Positions 7,376 through 17,818 are shown, numbered from the stretch's first letter. The stretch: DNA of 64,000 nt from an uncultured Shewanella sp. (GCF_947501225.1 NZ_CANMUW010000010.1:1-64000); one strand, 5' to 3'. Numbers and translations are program-made. The notes: generated from the sequence alone by a model not told the origin.

Positions 7376-10189
7376 TCAATGAGAAACAGTATCTGGCTGG
7401 CTATCTTCGATATTGTTCTCTGTAAACAGGGCCATCAAGGCCTGTCTGATATCATCCGGCTCCAGTGGTTTAGAGATGTATTCATTCATTCCGGCCTGTA
7501 AACAGCGTTCCCGATCTCCCACCATCGCATTTGCTGTCATTGCTATGATAGGGATATCTTGGTAGTGCTGACCTGCGTAGCCTGCCCTGATCATCTCTGT
7601 AGTCTGATAGCCGTCTAAGCGTGGCATCTGACAATCCATGAAAATTAATTGATATGAGGTTTGGTTGCTACTCTTTAGCATCTCAATAGCTTGCTCACCA
7701 TCAGAGGCTATGTCTATCTCTAGTCCGAATTGGGCAATCATTCCCTGAGCAACAAGCTGGTTCGTTTTATTATCTTCAACGAGGAGTAGCTTGGGCGTTT
7801 GAGTGCCGAAATAGGTTCTCAAATCCCAACTTTTTGTCGCCATGGCTCCTGTATCAAGCCGTTCGGCATTATCCTCCGCGCTCTGGCTTATCTGCCACAA
7901 TGCGGTCAATAGTTGCTCTAAATGCAGCGGGTTGCAGAAATAGCCAACTATTTTCCCATTGAGAAATGGAGTAATAATGGTTTCATCCAGAGCTGTAATG
8001 AATAGCAGGGTTGGCGTTTTCGATAAGCTTGTATTGTCTTCAAGTTTCTTAAGCTCTGCTTCAATTGCATCCCGGCCGGCCGGGAGATGGATAATGGTCA
8101 GCTGGGGTCGATATGTATCTGCAATGTTTGCCGGTCTGAAATCTGTTAACTGTGTAGCCTTAACGACCTTAAGCTTAGCATTTAACAGGTTGAGCGTTTT
8201 TCCAAGCACCTGATCGGCTCGGGTGCTTCGGCTGAAGAAGAGAATGGATAAAGATTGCAGATCTGTTGCATATAGCTCCGCAGTGCTCTCAGCTTTTATC
8301 CGAACATTGAAACTAAATTTGCTGCCTTTACCTTCATCACTTTCGACTGAGATCTCTCCCCCCATAAGTTCGGTAAGACGCTTCGCAATAGAGAGTCCCA
8401 GACCGGTTCCGCCGAAGTGCCGGGTGGTTGAGCTGTCGGCTTGAGTGAAAGGTTGAAACAGCTTTTCAAGCTTGTCTGATGCCAGACCAATTCCGGTATC
8501 TTCAACTGAAAATCTGAGTGTCGGTTCTGCGTTGTCACTAAATTTCACATAGAGGATAATGCTACCCTTCTCGGTAAATTTAATGGCATTTCCAATCAGG
8601 TTGGTTAGGATCTGGGCTAGCCGGGTTGGGTCACCCATATAATCTTGAAAGTTTATATCTGTTATATCACAGACAAGCTCAATGCCCTTCGTCTGTGCCT
8701 GAATGGCCAGGGGGCGAATGGTTTCATACAGTAGCTCGGGAAGGTTAAATGTCACGGACTCTATAGGGAGCTTTCCTGATTCAATCTTAGAGAAATCCAG
8801 AATATCATTAATCAGGCTCAACAGGTTTTTTGCACTTACCTTGGCTGTGTGTAGGTGGTTAAGTTGACTCTGATCCAGGGCTGTACACTCCAGTAGGGTC
8901 AACATTCCCAAAACCCCGTTCATTGGTGTGCGAATTTCATGGCTCATGCATGCCAGAAACTCTGACTTGGATTGGGCGGCAGCTTCTGCGACTTCACGGG
9001 CATCATCTAAAGCCAGATTGTTTATCTCCAGTTGGTGGGCATATTTCTCTATTTTCTTTTCGTTCTCCCTTGCTCGGGTCCTGTCTTCAATGCAGATAAA
9101 TATTCCTGTTACTTTTCTCTTTTTATCGATATCCGGTATATGGGTTATGTGAAAAAACAGGCTCATCTCCTGATGAGAAAACTCTGCGTCAAAGGTGACC
9201 GGTTTTCCACGTAATGCTGCTTGGATCGGTTTCTCTATTAGAGAAAATAGCGTTTCTGGTAATGCTTCTCTACAGGTATGGTTTAGTACCTCCTCCCTCT
9301 CTTTCTCCAGCCATAGCAGACTATACTGGTTGATGAATTGAATCTGCTCCTTTTTATCGACATAGAGCAGATGTACAGGCAATGCGCTGGCCATATTCTT
9401 GATATATCTGTGCGACTTTTCGACTTCAGCCTTTTGCAACAACTGCTTATGAATTGAACTGTTATAACTGTTAGCTAAAATACTAAATTCATCGCGTGTT
9501 TCTACCTGAAGAGGTTCAGGTATCTGTTTTTTATTGTCCTGTTTTAACAACTGCTGAGTCATCTTTGAGAGGGGCTTTAATACGACTATGCGTTGTATGA
9601 TGATGTTGATTAGCAGGAGCAGAATGAAGCCTCCAATCACAATCAACATAAAACTGTCTCTGGCTTGCTTTAAAGCTCCTTCGAGGGACTGCTTATTATA
9701 TTCAAGATAGATGATGTAGGGCTTCAACCTGTTTGCCTGAGGGTCGATCAAGTGGATTTTTACCGATTGATGCAGGCTGTTACCTATCGAGGTTCCCTGA
9801 ATACTTCGGCTGCTGCCGGCGGGATTATTGATCAGTTTCATGACGGGTACGGAGAACACCCGATTGGCACTTTTGCCGTTGTATTGCACCAAACTATCGG
9901 CGCTGATGCTGAGATCTGAGGCTTTAATAACAGAGAGGCGGGTGATATTCGGGTAGGTTGCCAACACGCCAACGACTCTGATCATGTTGCTTGTTTGAGA
10001 GTTAGTTTCAAGTGCCAGCTTAAGTGAGTCTGTTATCTGGGATAACTCATTTTGAGCCTGGTTCTTTAGTCGCTCTTCAGTTTCCTGAATAAAATAAATA
10101 CTCAAGACCACACAGATGATCACGCCGATAATCAAAGTGCTGAGGTTGAGCTTGAATCCAATGCTGTGGCGATAGCTGGTAGGGACCAT
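7376..10189 (-). CDS. Membrane-bound hybrid sensor histidine kinase/response regulator
   Basis: A 937-residue hybrid kinase. In order: a transmembrane helix near residues 15-35, a periplasmic sensor region of about 150 residues, a second transmembrane helix followed by HAMP, a PAS domain, a coiled coil, a HisKA domain with the phosphorylated His in [11 protein letters not shown], an HATPase domain ([23 protein letters not shown]), a degenerate receiver-like region, and a C-terminal receiver with acidic VEDN and phospho-Asp in [12 protein letters not shown] chose ATG 10189 because it begins 5 bases after the stop of the upstream binding-protein gene. An alternative upstream start would overlap that gene by 79 bases and add a non-membrane leader. 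Co-transcription with a periplasmic-binding lipoprotein suggests that protein delivers the signal (inference). No HPt or output gene is adjacent. Confidence 0.9.
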   Translation of the reverse strand: MVPTSYRHSIGFKLNLSTLIIGVIICVVLSIYFIQETEERLKNQAQNELSQITDSLKLALETNSQTSNMIRVVGVLATYPNITRLSVIKASDLSISADSLVQYNGKSANRVFSVPVMKLINNPAGSSRSIQGTSIGNSLHQSVKIHLIDPQANRLKPYIIYLEYNKQSLEGALKQARDSFMLIVIGGFILLLLINIIIQRIVVLKPLSKMTQQLLKQDNKKQIPEPLQVETRDEFSILANSYNSSIHKQLLQKAEVEKSHRYIKNMASALPVHLLYVDKKEQIQFINQYSLLWLEKEREEVLNHTCREALPETLFSLIEKPIQAALRGKPVTFDAEFSHQEMSLFFHITHIPDIDKKRKVTGIFICIEDRTRARENEKKIEKYAHQLEINNLALDDAREVAEAAAQSKSEFLACMSHEIRTPMNGVLGMLTLLECTALDQSQLNHLHTAKVSAKNLLSLINDILDFSKIESGKLPIESVTFNLPELLYETIRPLAIQAQTKGIELVCDITDINFQDYMGDPTRLAQILTNLIGNAIKFTEKGSIILYVKFSDNAEPTLRFSVEDTGIGLASDKLEKLFQPFTQADSSTTRHFGGTGLGLSIAKRLTELMGGEISVESDEGKGSKFSFNVRIKAESTAELYATDLQSLSILFFSRSTRADQVLGKTLNLLNAKLKVVKATQLTDFRPANIADTYRPQLTIIHLPAGRDAIEAELKKLEDNTSLSKTPTLLFITALDETIITPFLNGKIVGYFCNPLHLEQLLTALWQISQSAEDNAERLDTGAMATKSWDLRTYFGTQTPKLLLVEDNKTNQLVAQGMIAQFGLEIDIASDGEQAIEMLKSSNQTSYQLIFMDCQMPRLDGYQTTEMIRAGYAGQHYQDIPIIAMTANAMVGDRERCLQAGMNEYISKPLEPDDIRQALMALFTENNIEDSQPDTVSH

Positions 10190-10194
10190 AGCTT

Positions 10195-11151
10195 TCAGAT
10201 GCCCGGTTTGAACAGTGATTCGACATGCTGGCAGGAGCTGTCGAAGGCATCGACCTGATTGAGTGTGTTGCATACCGACTTAGAAAGCTTGGTCAGTGTC
10301 TGCTGATCCGCGAGGAGTTGTTTCTGCTCCATGCTGGTTAACAGGTGTATATCAGTAAGGGCTTGATTAAATTCGCTTTCTGAAATCTGCTCGCGTTCAG
10401 CCATGAGTTTAACGGCTTCTTGTGGGTGCTTATCCAGATAATCCATTGCCATCTGCCAGGCTTGTTGAAGTTTAGGTATTAGGTCGGGGTTGAGGGCGAT
10501 AACCTCCTTCGATATGGACACGGTATCGAGAATTTCATTAGGGATCTCGGCGGTGGTGAATATCAAATGGTTAGATAACGCCTTGTCGTTGAGCATATCG
10601 AAAGAGTAGGGAGGGTAAGTCACTACGGCATCTATCTCTCCGGTAGCTATCGCTTTATGAGCGTTTCCTTGCTCCATGTTCACCACCTGAACATCGTCGA
10701 GTGACATATCATATACAGCTAACGCTCTGGCTAAAATGTAGATCCCAAGAGAGCTGACTTCACAGCCGACTCTCTTCCCCTTTAGGTCGCTTATGGACTC
10801 AAAAGACTGGTTACCCAATATCACATCTCCTCCGTTGGAGTAGTCGGCAAGTAGTACAACCGTTAATGGTGCCCCACCAAACTCTTGTGCCTGAACGGCT
10901 TCCACTATGGTACTGGTAAAGCCATCGACCCGGCCGTTGATGTAAGCTCGCTGAGCATCGGAAAGCGTCGCTGTTTGTACCAGTTTGATATTGATTCCCA
11001 CCTTCTCGTAAAACCCTTTCGTCTCGGCTAAATAGAGCAGCTCATAGCCTGGCCAGGGGTTAATTGCGATGGAGATGGGTTGCTGTGGCTTCTCTTGCCC
11101 ACAAGCTGTCAATATGAGCGTTATCAACAGGCAGGCTAATCGTTTCATCAT
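10195..11151 (-). CDS. NMT1/TauA-type periplasmic substrate-binding lipoprotein
   Basis: A 318-residue lipoprotein with an N-terminal signal ending in a lipobox (LILTAC, Cys at about residue 17). It has the SsuA/ThiY/NMT1-like fold signature: [22 protein letters not shown] near the N-terminus and a GDVILG/LKGKRVG region in the middle. Family members bind sulfonates, nitrate, pyrimidines or amino-acid-like ligands for ABC import. Here no permease or ATPase gene is adjacent. Instead a hybrid kinase follows 5 bases downstream, so a role as ligand sensor is likely (inference). The ATG at 11151 is preferred over a TTG at 11166; no strong ribosome site is visible for either. The ligand is unknown. 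Confidence 0.85.
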   Translation of the reverse strand: MMKRLACLLITLILTACGQEKPQQPISIAINPWPGYELLYLAETKGFYEKVGINIKLVQTATLSDAQRAYINGRVDGFTSTIVEAVQAQEFGGAPLTVVLLADYSNGGDVILGNQSFESISDLKGKRVGCEVSSLGIYILARALAVYDMSLDDVQVVNMEQGNAHKAIATGEIDAVVTYPPYSFDMLNDKALSNHLIFTTAEIPNEILDTVSISKEVIALNPDLIPKLQQAWQMAMDYLDKHPQEAVKLMAEREQISESEFNQALTDIHLLTSMEQKQLLADQQTLTKLSKSVCNTLNQVDAFDSSCQHVESLFKPGI

Positions 11152-11295
11152 GGGGATAATCGGCAATAAAATTTAATGTAGTTATTAGGTTAGTAGAGCT
11201 AAATGGATACCGCCAAAAATTAACAGCTTGGTTTTTAATAGCGGAGGGAGAAGCAATTATGGTGCGAAGAGAGGAGCTGTGGATGAAGAAAATTA

Positions 11296-11323
11296 AAAAG
11301 CCCCGGTTACTACCGGGGCTTTT
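11296..11323 (-). terminator. Rho-independent terminator of glnA
   Basis: AAAAGCCCCGG and CCGGGGCTTTT form a perfect stem with a 6-base loop, followed on the minus strand by TTTAATTTTC. It lies 28 bases beyond the glnA stop. Confidence 0.9.
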
Positions 11324-11351
11324 AGGGCTGGAGAGTTTGGATATCTACCCG

Positions 11352-12761
11352 TTACAGGCTGTAATAAAGATCGAACTCTACAGGGTGAGTCGTATTATTC
11401 ACTCGAGTAACATCATCAGACTTAAGTGCGATGTAAGAATCGATAAAGTCATTGTTAAATACATCGCCGCGAGTCAGGAATTCACGGTCAGCATCGAGAC
11501 ACTCGAGTGCATTTTCCAGTGACGTTGCAACTGTTGGGATCTCTGCTGCTTCCTCGGCTGGAAGATCATAAAGATCTTTATCCATCGCCTCACCCGGGTG
11601 GATCTTGTTCTGAATACCGTCAAGACCAGCCATCAGCATCGCTGAGAAGGCTAAGTATGGGTTCGCCATAGGGTCACCAAATCTCAGTTCGATACGGCGG
11701 CCTTTAGGGCTAGGTACGACTGGAATTCGGATCGAAGCGCTACGGTTACGTGCCGAGTAGGCCAGCATTACAGGCGCTTCGAAGTGTGGGATCAGGCGCT
11801 TGTAGGAGTTAGTCGCAGGGTTAGAGAATGCGTTAATCGCTCTGGCGTGCTTGATAATACCACCGATGTAGTAAAGTGCTGTTTCACTCAGTCCGCCATA
11901 CTTATCGCCGGCGAAGAGGTTAGTGCCATCTTTTGCCAGTGACATATGAACGTGCATACCACTACCGTTATCACCAACTACTGGCTTAGGCATGAAGGTT
12001 GCTGTCTTGCCGTATGCGTGGGCAACGTTATGCACGACATATTTAAGCACCTGAACTTCATCTGCTTTAAGGGTTAAAGAGTTAAAGCGAGTCGCAATTT
12101 CATTCTGACCGGCAGTTGCCACTTCATGATGGTGAGCCTCAACAACCTGGCCCATCTCTTCAAGAACGAGACACATAGCACTACGCAGGTCCTGTGATGA
12201 ATCGACTGGAGCGACAGGGAAGTAACCCCCTTTTACGCCAGGACGGTGACCCGTGTTACCTTCATCATAGCTGGTGCCTGAGTTCCATGAAGCTTCTTCA
12301 GCATCAACCTTATAGAAGCAGCCGGACATATCTGAGCCATACTTAACATCGTCAAACAGGAAGAACTCAGGCTCCGGTCCAACTAATACCGTATCGGCGA
12401 TACCAGTTGAGCGAAGATACTCTTCGGCTTTCTTAGCGATAGAGCGTGGATCACGGTTGTAACCCGTTAAAGTGCCTGGCTCAAGAATATCGCAACGGAT
12501 GTTAGCAGTGGTTTCTGCGGTGAATGGATCCAATACAAAACTGTCAGGATCAGGCATCAATACCATGTCTGACTCGTTGATACCTTTCCAACCAGCGATT
12601 GAAGAGCCATCAAACATCTTACCTTCTTCAAAGAAGTCGGCGTCTACTTGATGTGAAGGGATAGATACATGCTGCTCTTTACCACGAGTATCGGTAAAGC
12701 GCAGATCAACAAACTTAACTTCTAATTCTTCGAGTTGTTGTAAAACTGATTCAGCTGACAT
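11352..12761 (-). CDS. glnA: Glutamine synthetase type I
   Basis: Makes glutamine from glutamate, ammonia and ATP in the cytoplasm; dodecameric. The 469-residue length matches the GSI-beta class. Visible signatures are the FDGSS motif near residue 50, the ATP-binding [14 protein letters not shown] region near 265, the substrate loop with NRSASIRIP near 340, and the adenylylation site Tyr in [10 protein letters not shown] near 398, so activity is likely controlled by GlnE. It is monocistronic and ends at a strong hairpin. Upstream lie a glnAp2-like sigma-54 promoter and three NtrC boxes, so NtrBC encoded in this window should control it. Confidence 0.98.
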   Translation of the reverse strand: MSAESVLQQLEELEVKFVDLRFTDTRGKEQHVSIPSHQVDADFFEEGKMFDGSSIAGWKGINESDMVLMPDPDSFVLDPFTAETTANIRCDILEPGTLTGYNRDPRSIAKKAEEYLRSTGIADTVLVGPEPEFFLFDDVKYGSDMSGCFYKVDAEEASWNSGTSYDEGNTGHRPGVKGGYFPVAPVDSSQDLRSAMCLVLEEMGQVVEAHHHEVATAGQNEIATRFNSLTLKADEVQVLKYVVHNVAHAYGKTATFMPKPVVGDNGSGMHVHMSLAKDGTNLFAGDKYGGLSETALYYIGGIIKHARAINAFSNPATNSYKRLIPHFEAPVMLAYSARNRSASIRIPVVPSPKGRRIELRFGDPMANPYLAFSAMLMAGLDGIQNKIHPGEAMDKDLYDLPAEEAAEIPTVATSLENALECLDADREFLTRGDVFNNDFIDSYIALKSDDVTRVNNTTHPVEFDLYYSL

Positions 12762-12850
12762 TCTAAGTCTCCGAGTAGGGTAAAGGGGTTTCCCTTATTA
12801 TATTTAAATTTTTTAATGCTCAAATATGGTTTTAGCTTCTATGCTTTATA

Positions 12851-12870
12851 CAAAGCGAGAGTCATGCCAA
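12851..12870 (-). promoter_or_regulatory. Sigma-54 promoter of glnA
   Basis: Read on the minus strand the site is TTGGCATGACTCTCGCTTTG. The GG of the -24 element and the GC of the -12 element are 10 bases apart, and the layout matches E. coli glnAp2 (TTGGCAC...TCGCTTT). The predicted transcript starts near 12840 and leaves a leader of about 80 bases. Confidence 0.9.
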
Positions 12871-12932
12871 AAATATAAGTTCATGATTTTTAAGGTGTCG
12901 TGTATGTTGGGCAATGGGCAAAGACGCCGGAT

Positions 12933-12988
12933 TGCACCATATTGGTGCGCTATATGTTCAATGTTGGTGCGTTCACCAAGGTGGTGCG
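12933..12988. promoter_or_regulatory. Three NtrC-type enhancer sites between glnA and typA
   Basis: Site 1, TGCACCATATTGGTGCG (12933-12949), is near-perfect. Site 2, at 12955-12971, keeps only its right half GGTGCG. Site 3, at 12972-12988, has TTCACC and GGTGCG halves. They begin about 63 bases upstream of the sigma-54 promoter, at a typical enhancer distance. One strong site with weaker neighbours resembles the enterobacterial glnA enhancer plus governor arrangement. Confidence 0.85.
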
Positions 12989-13138
12989 GGTGTGTCTAAA
13001 ACGAATTATTCATAGCTGACTAAAAAATAATCCTGTCCGAGAGCCCTCGGCTAGAGTAGAATGGCACGTTTTTTATTGCAACAGCTATTATTAAGGCTGT
13101 TACAAACCCCCAATATTTTGATGGTAAGAGGTTTATCT

Positions 13139-14965
13139 GTGTTAGAGAATTTACGTAACATCGCCATTATTGCACACGTTGACCATGGTAAAACTACCCT
13201 GGTTGATAAGATGCTGGCGCAGTCTGGAACCCTTGAGACTCGAGGAGAGGCCGCTGAGCGGGTGATGGATTCAAACGATCTTGAAAAGGAACGTGGAATC
13301 ACGATTCTTGCGAAGAACACTGCCATCAAGTGGAATGATTACCGTATTAACATCGTAGACACTCCAGGTCACGCCGACTTCGGTGGTGAAGTTGAGCGTG
13401 TTCTGTCTATGGTTGATTCTGTATTACTTCTTGTTGATGCTGTTGACGGTCCAATGCCGCAAACTCGCTTCGTAACCAAGAAAGCATTTGCTCAAGGTCT
13501 AAAACCAATCGTTGTTATTAACAAGATTGACCGTCCTGGCGCTCGTCCTGATTGGGTTATCGATCAAGTTTTCGATCTATTCGACAACTTAGGTGCTACC
13601 GATGATCAGTTAGACTTCCCTATTGTCTACGCTTCTGCTCTGAACGGTTTCGCATCTCTCGATCCAGATACTGCAGAGGGCGATATGACTCCTCTGTTCG
13701 AAACCATCGTTGAGAAAGTCTCTTCTCCAGATGCTGATGCTGAAGGTGATTTCCAGATGCAGATCTCTCAACTGGATTACAACTCATATGTTGGTGTAAT
13801 CGGTGTAGGTCGTATCAAGCGTGGTAGCGTTAAGACGAACCAGCAAGTGACTATCGTCGATGCGGAAGGAAACAAGCGCAACGGCAAGATGGGTCAGGTA
13901 TTAGGCTACATGGGGCTTGAGCGTCACGAAGTTGCAGAAGCTAATGCCGGAGACATAGTTGCGATTACCGGTCTTGGTCAGCTGCAGATTTCAGATACGG
14001 TATGTGCAACTACTACTGTTGAAGCTCTGCCTCCTCTGTCTGTCGATGAGCCAACACTAACTATGACCTTCCAGGTCAACACTTCTCCATTTGCCGGTAA
14101 AGAGGGTAAATACGTGACTTCACGTAATATCCTTGAGCGTCTAGAGCAGGAATTGGTTCACAACGTGGCCCTTCGTGTTGAAGAGACCGATAGCCCGGAT
14201 CGTTTCCGTGTTTCTGGTCGTGGTGAGCTTCACCTTTCAATCTTGATTGAAAATATGCGTCGTGAAGGGTACGAGTTAGCCGTTTCTCGCCCTGAAGTCA
14301 TCGTAAAAGAGATCGATGGCGAGATGTGTGAGCCATACGAGACACTGACTGTCGATGTTGAAGAGGAGCACCAAGGTACGGTTATCGAGAAGCTTGGTAT
14401 CCGTAAGGGTGATATGAAGGATATGCAGCTTGATGGTAAGGGGCGTGTACGTATCGACTTTATCATTCCAAGCCGTGGCTTGATCGGTTTCCAAACTGAG
14501 TTCATGACCGCGACTTCAGGTACAGGTCTTATCTACCATTCATTTGACCACTATGGTCCTGTGAAAGGTGGTGACATCGGTCAGCGTGCACGAGGTGTAT
14601 TGATCTCAAATGGTACCGGTAAGGCACTAACATTTGCACTATTCGGTCTACAGGATCGTGGTCGCCTCTTTATCGGCCATGCAGCGGAAGTATATGAAGG
14701 CCAGGTTATCGGGATTCATGCCCGTGCAAACGATCTAACAGTTAACTGTTTGAAAGGTAAGCAGCTAACTAACATGCGTGCATCGGGTACCGATGAAGCG
14801 CAGGTATTGACTCCACATATTGAGATGACGCTTGAACAAGCACTTGAGTTCATCGACGATGATGAGTTAGTAGAAGTAACGCCTGAGAACATCCGTGTTC
14901 GTAAGCGTCACCTGACTGAAAACGATCGTAAGCGTGCCAGCCGTGCGGCGAAAGACGCAAATTAA
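13139..14965 (+). CDS. typA: Ribosome-associated GTPase TypA/BipA
   Basis: Translational GTPase of the EF-G/LepA family that aids 50S assembly and stress or cold growth. The 608-residue product has G1 AHVDHGKTT, the G2 region ERGITI, G3 DTPGHADFG and G4 NKIDRPGA, followed by domain II, two alpha/beta domains and the BipA-specific C-terminal domain. I chose the GTG at 13139: AAGAGG lies 7 bases upstream and the protein then starts [15 protein letters not shown], as in E. coli (607 residues). Longer in-frame starts at 13061 or 13121 would add leader residues unlike the family. It is transcribed divergently from glnA and ends at a strong terminator. Confidence 0.96.
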   Translation: MLENLRNIAIIAHVDHGKTTLVDKMLAQSGTLETRGEAAERVMDSNDLEKERGITILAKNTAIKWNDYRINIVDTPGHADFGGEVERVLSMVDSVLLLVDAVDGPMPQTRFVTKKAFAQGLKPIVVINKIDRPGARPDWVIDQVFDLFDNLGATDDQLDFPIVYASALNGFASLDPDTAEGDMTPLFETIVEKVSSPDADAEGDFQMQISQLDYNSYVGVIGVGRIKRGSVKTNQQVTIVDAEGNKRNGKMGQVLGYMGLERHEVAEANAGDIVAITGLGQLQISDTVCATTTVEALPPLSVDEPTLTMTFQVNTSPFAGKEGKYVTSRNILERLEQELVHNVALRVEETDSPDRFRVSGRGELHLSILIENMRREGYELAVSRPEVIVKEIDGEMCEPYETLTVDVEEEHQGTVIEKLGIRKGDMKDMQLDGKGRVRIDFIIPSRGLIGFQTEFMTATSGTGLIYHSFDHYGPVKGGDIGQRARGVLISNGTGKALTFALFGLQDRGRLFIGHAAEVYEGQVIGIHARANDLTVNCLKGKQLTNMRASGTDEAQVLTPHIEMTLEQALEFIDDDELVEVTPENIRVRKRHLTENDRKRASRAAKDAN

Positions 14966-15023
14966 TTTGTCGCAGCTCTTAAGCTGCGAAGGTTAATTTT
15001 TGCTGTAATCGCAAATCTTATTT

Positions 15024-15056
15024 AAAGCCCTGAACATGCAGATGTTCAGGGCTTTT
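15024..15056 (+). terminator. Rho-independent terminator of typA
   Basis: AAAGCCCTGAACAT and ATGTTCAGGGCTTT form a perfect 14-bp stem with a 4-base loop, followed by TTTTC. It lies about 60 bases beyond the typA stop. Confidence 0.9.
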
Positions 15057-15086
15057 CTGTGTCTGGCCATAAATGTTCCATTCATT

Positions 15087-15200
15087 TATTGGCATTCCCA
15101 CCATCCATGGCGGTCAGATGTGCTTATCTCCGGAGTACAGGATGTACAAGGAGGGGATTTATGCCAGCTATCCATGGATAGCGACGATACTTGGAACAAA
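15087..15200. repeat. Palindromic interspersed repeat between typA and the adhesin gene
   Basis: The gene-free stretch 15057-15287 contains a perfect 16-base palindrome GCTATCCATGGATAGC (15167-15182) and a partial copy around CCATCCATGG (15101-15110). It also has a small hairpin GTACAGGATGTAC (15135-15147), whose ACAGGAYGT core also occurs at 23-31 (CTACAGGACGTAG, 21-33). This looks like a non-autonomous palindromic repeat element. Nothing else was recognised in the gap. Confidence 0.5.
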
Positions 15201-15287
15201 GTCTCACTTTGAAAGTGCCAGGCATTTTAAGCTTACAGCACTCTATACGTGAGCCTTCATAGCTAAATGTATCGAAACTCATGGTTA

Positions 15288-16442
15288 TTAAAATTCAAAT
15301 CCTACACCAGCGTATATGCTCATGGATTCGGTCGCATTATCGTATGCCCCACCCAATTTAGCGGTTACATTTTCATTGAACCGCTCCCCAACGCCAATTG
15401 CTAAGGCCTGTGCTTTACCATGGTGACCAATAGCAGCGCTGACAGCAAATTTGCCCACACCGTACGGATTAACCAGGCCTGCGAAGGCTGCTGAACCCGC
15501 ATATGCGCCATCAATGTTATTGGACATCTGTTCCAGCTCTTGACGGATCGAAGCGATCTCGGTTGAGTTGTTGATAATATCCTGGGAATTTTTTCTTGCG
15601 AGAGTATCCGCATGTCGTGCTGTTAGCCCTGTTGATGCGAGTTGCTGCTGTTGAGCCTGAATGTCACTCTCATTAGCAGCCACTTGCTGCTGATTATTTT
15701 TAGCAAGTATACCTGTTTGCTCGGCCACTCTTGCTGTATTCTCCGATAGTTCTTCCGCACGTAGCGCATGCTGGCGGTTTTGTTGTAACTGCGTTTGTTG
15801 AGCCTGAATATTCACTTCATTGGCAGTCATTTGTTGCTGGTTATTTTTAGCAAGAATATCTGTTTGTTGAGCAAGCCTTGCAGTATCTATCGATAGCTTT
15901 TCTGCATGTTGGGCATATTGCTGGTTTTGTAACAACTGTTTTTGTTGAGCCTGAATATTGACTTCATTGGCAGTCACTTGTTGCTGGTTATTTTTAGCAA
16001 GAGTATCTGCTTGTTGAGCAAGCCTTGCACTATCCACCGATAGTTTTTCTGCATGTTGGGCTGACTGCCGGCTTTGCTGCAGCTGCTGTTGTTGAACTAG
16101 CAGCGAATTACTATTGGCAACAACTTGCTGGACGGTATCATGAGCAAGAATATCCGTTTGCTGGACACGGTCTGAATTGGCTGTGATCTGTGCCTGTTGT
16201 TGCTCTAATCCTTGAGCATTAGCCTGGGTCCACTGGTAAGTATTGTCGTGCAAGCTGAACAGGGTTGATACCTTTTCACTATTTTCTTGAATATCGTTGC
16301 CATTGTTGTGGGTGTTCACAGCTAACTGAAGTAGCTCGTTGCCCAATGCTACTCGATCTATTTCGCTACTATCTTCTGCCAGGGCGCTATTAGCAATAAG
16401 GCTGGTGGCGAGTATAGATAGGGTTAAGGGAAGTCGTTTCAT
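15288..16442 (-). CDS. Small YadA-type trimeric autotransporter, coiled-coil stalk only
   Basis: A 384-residue surface protein. After a signal peptide (cleavage near NSALA) there is a long Gln/Ala/Asn-rich coiled coil, followed by the YadA_anchor domain (last 75 residues, GAYAGSAAF to terminal GVGFEF with C-terminal Phe). This domain trimerises as a 12-stranded barrel and exports its own stalk. Four copies of a 49-residue unit (seven heptads each) make up the centre. There is no recognisable sticky head domain, so adhesion itself is not proven. ATG 16442 is chosen because the signal peptide begins there. It is flanked by a repeat element on one side and a LysR regulator upstream on the same strand. 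Confidence 0.85.
   Translation of the reverse strand: MKRLPLTLSILATSLIANSALAEDSSEIDRVALGNELLQLAVNTHNNGNDIQENSEKVSTLFSLHDNTYQWTQANAQGLEQQQAQITANSDRVQQTDILAHDTVQQVVANSNSLLVQQQQLQQSRQSAQHAEKLSVDSARLAQQADTLAKNNQQQVTANEVNIQAQQKQLLQNQQYAQHAEKLSIDTARLAQQTDILAKNNQQQMTANEVNIQAQQTQLQQNRQHALRAEELSENTARVAEQTGILAKNNQQQVAANESDIQAQQQQLASTGLTARHADTLARKNSQDIINNSTEIASIRQELEQMSNNIDGAYAGSAAFAGLVNPYGVGKFAVSAAIGHHGKAQALAIGVGERFNENVTAKLGGAYDNATESMSIYAGVGFEF
15588..16154 (-). repeat. Four 147-bp coding repeats in the autotransporter stalk
   Basis: Consecutive 49-residue units begin with D(I/T)LA, contain NIQAQQ and AEKLS(I/V)D, and end in ARLAQQ. The second and third units are closest to each other. The first is diverged, and the fourth is shortened and diverged where it meets the anchor. 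Each unit equals exactly seven heptads, so unit gain or loss keeps coiled-coil register and reading frame. Confidence 0.85.
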
Positions 16443-16599
16443 GTTTACCACCTTTTTTAAAAACAAACCGGTTAATGAGATTCATTGACTAATCATCATG
16501 TTAGATATGCCTTTAATCTATTACTCAAGGTGTTCAGTGGGAACTAACTATTTCGACTTATAGGTATGACAAAAATTCATGCCTCAACCCGGAGAAAGT

Positions 16600-17547
16600 C
16601 TAATTTGGGTTGTGTGAGTTTTCCTGAAGGTAGACTTTACCTGAGTCGATCTTTTGTTGAAGGCTCTCCTGCAACAGTTGAAAACATAGCTCGCGAAACC
16701 ACCTATGCTCTTGATCTCTATGATACTTCGCATGCCAAAGTAGGTAGTATCTATGTGGTGGCAGATTAGTGGGAAATGAGCGTATCTCCAGCTGATATAT
16801 TTCAACATATTTACTCGCGATATGAAGTGGAGCCGTCATAATTGTTTCAGTATTTAGTATCACTTTAACGGCAGAGTGAAAGGAGGGGGCATGGGCAAAT
16901 ACCTTACGTTTGCTTGCGTCAATATACTCCTTCGCTTTCAGCTGTCGGCGCCTATCAACGGCCCCATTGACTAGAATATGCTTTGCACTAAGATAGCTAT
17001 CCAGTGATAGTTCCTGATTAGCTAGTGGGTGGTGTTTGCTAAATAATACGACGTGCTGATCCTGAGCTAACTCTTTGCCGTAAAGGTTTTCTGGAATGTC
17101 ATCGGCAACAGTGGCAACAATATCTACTTCACTTAATGCCAATGGGTCCAGATGTTCCTCTTGCCAGTATTGAGACATAATAGAGACATTCGGTGCTTGA
17201 GACTCCACTTGTGAGCAGATCAAAGGCAGGACTGATTTGGCGACAAAACTACTGAAAGCCAAAGTAAATTTTCTGTTGAATTGCATAGGGTCAACCATCA
17301 CAGGCTCGAACAAACTGTCCATTTGACTGAGCAAGCGTGGTAGCTTAGCTTGAAGCTCTTCCCCCTTACTGGTGAGAATATATTTATTGCCTTCTCTGAC
17401 CATTATCGGGTCGTTAAATTCTTCTTTTATTTGCCGAAATGTTTTACTCATGGCTGATTGAGTTACATTTAAGTCTTGGGCTGACTGTGTGAGGTTTTGG
17501 GTTTCCAGAATTGATCGCAGTGCTGGTAAAAGTTTGTAGTTTTGCAT
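16600..17547 (-). CDS. LysR-family transcriptional regulator
   Basis: A 315-residue LysR-type regulator. The N-terminal winged helix-turn-helix is clear (LLPALRSILETQNLTQSAQDLNVTQSAMSKTFRQI) and a periplasmic-binding-protein-like effector domain follows. The start ATG 17547 is preceded by GGGG at a good distance and agrees with the family's usual N-terminus; an upstream start would add 16 residues. It resembles NodD/LinR-like members that use SAMSKTF rather than SAVS. Neighbours on the same strand are a trimeric autotransporter downstream and a polyferredoxin gene upstream beyond a 271-base gap. The target and effector are unknown. A short antisense frame over its 3-prime end is judged spurious. 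Confidence 0.88.
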   Translation of the reverse strand: MQNYKLLPALRSILETQNLTQSAQDLNVTQSAMSKTFRQIKEEFNDPIMVREGNKYILTSKGEELQAKLPRLLSQMDSLFEPVMVDPMQFNRKFTLAFSSFVAKSVLPLICSQVESQAPNVSIMSQYWQEEHLDPLALSEVDIVATVADDIPENLYGKELAQDQHVVLFSKHHPLANQELSLDSYLSAKHILVNGAVDRRRQLKAKEYIDASKRKVFAHAPSFHSAVKVILNTETIMTAPLHIASKYVEIYQLEIRSFPTNLPPHRYYLLWHAKYHRDQEHRWFRELCFQLLQESLQQKIDSGKVYLQENSHNPN

Positions 17548-17818
17548 ATCAACCCCATGTAACTCATTGATGTATTGAAAACGGTATAACGACACTCATT
17601 GCTAAATTTAAGCGACTTACTGTTTTGGAGAAAGCTTTTTCGATATAAAGAGCAGTAAATTAATAGCAAAATTAGGAGTTTGCTAGCTATGTTGTTTAGT
17701 CGAAGTGGCTCGCACCATCAGGGCTGATGATGCGAGCTTCACTCATAGGCTTGCAGAGCTAACTAAACATAAGATGCGGGGGCCTGGAATCTAGGCTCCG
17801 GGACCTACAAGCTGATTA

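Larger units (their letters stand above)
12762..13138. promoter_or_regulatory. Divergent glnA/typA control region
   Basis: This 377-base gap holds no gene. It carries the sigma-54 promoter of glnA on its glnA side (12851-12870) and three NtrC sites in the middle (12933-12988). The typA side contains an in-frame upstream extension of typA with ATG codons at 13061 and 13121 that I judge to be non-coding leader. The promoter of typA itself was not recognised. Confidence 0.7.

Noticed and set aside
11259..11522. 87-codon plus-strand frame across the glnA terminator
   Set aside because: It runs through the glnA terminator hairpin and antisense to the conserved glnA C-terminus.
13061..13138. Upstream extension of typA with Leu/Gln-rich leader
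   Set aside because: The family N-terminus begins at the GTG at 13139, which has a good ribosome site; the extension resembles no TypA protein.
15588..16154. CRISPR-like or satellite array for the regular repeats
   Set aside because: The 147-bp periodicity lies inside an open coding frame and encodes heptad coiled coil; there are no spacer-like segments.
16566..16769. 67-codon plus-strand frame opposite the LysR gene 3-prime end
   Set aside because: Most of it is antisense to the LysR effector domain. There is no ribosome site or family match, and the LysR frame is clearly coding.
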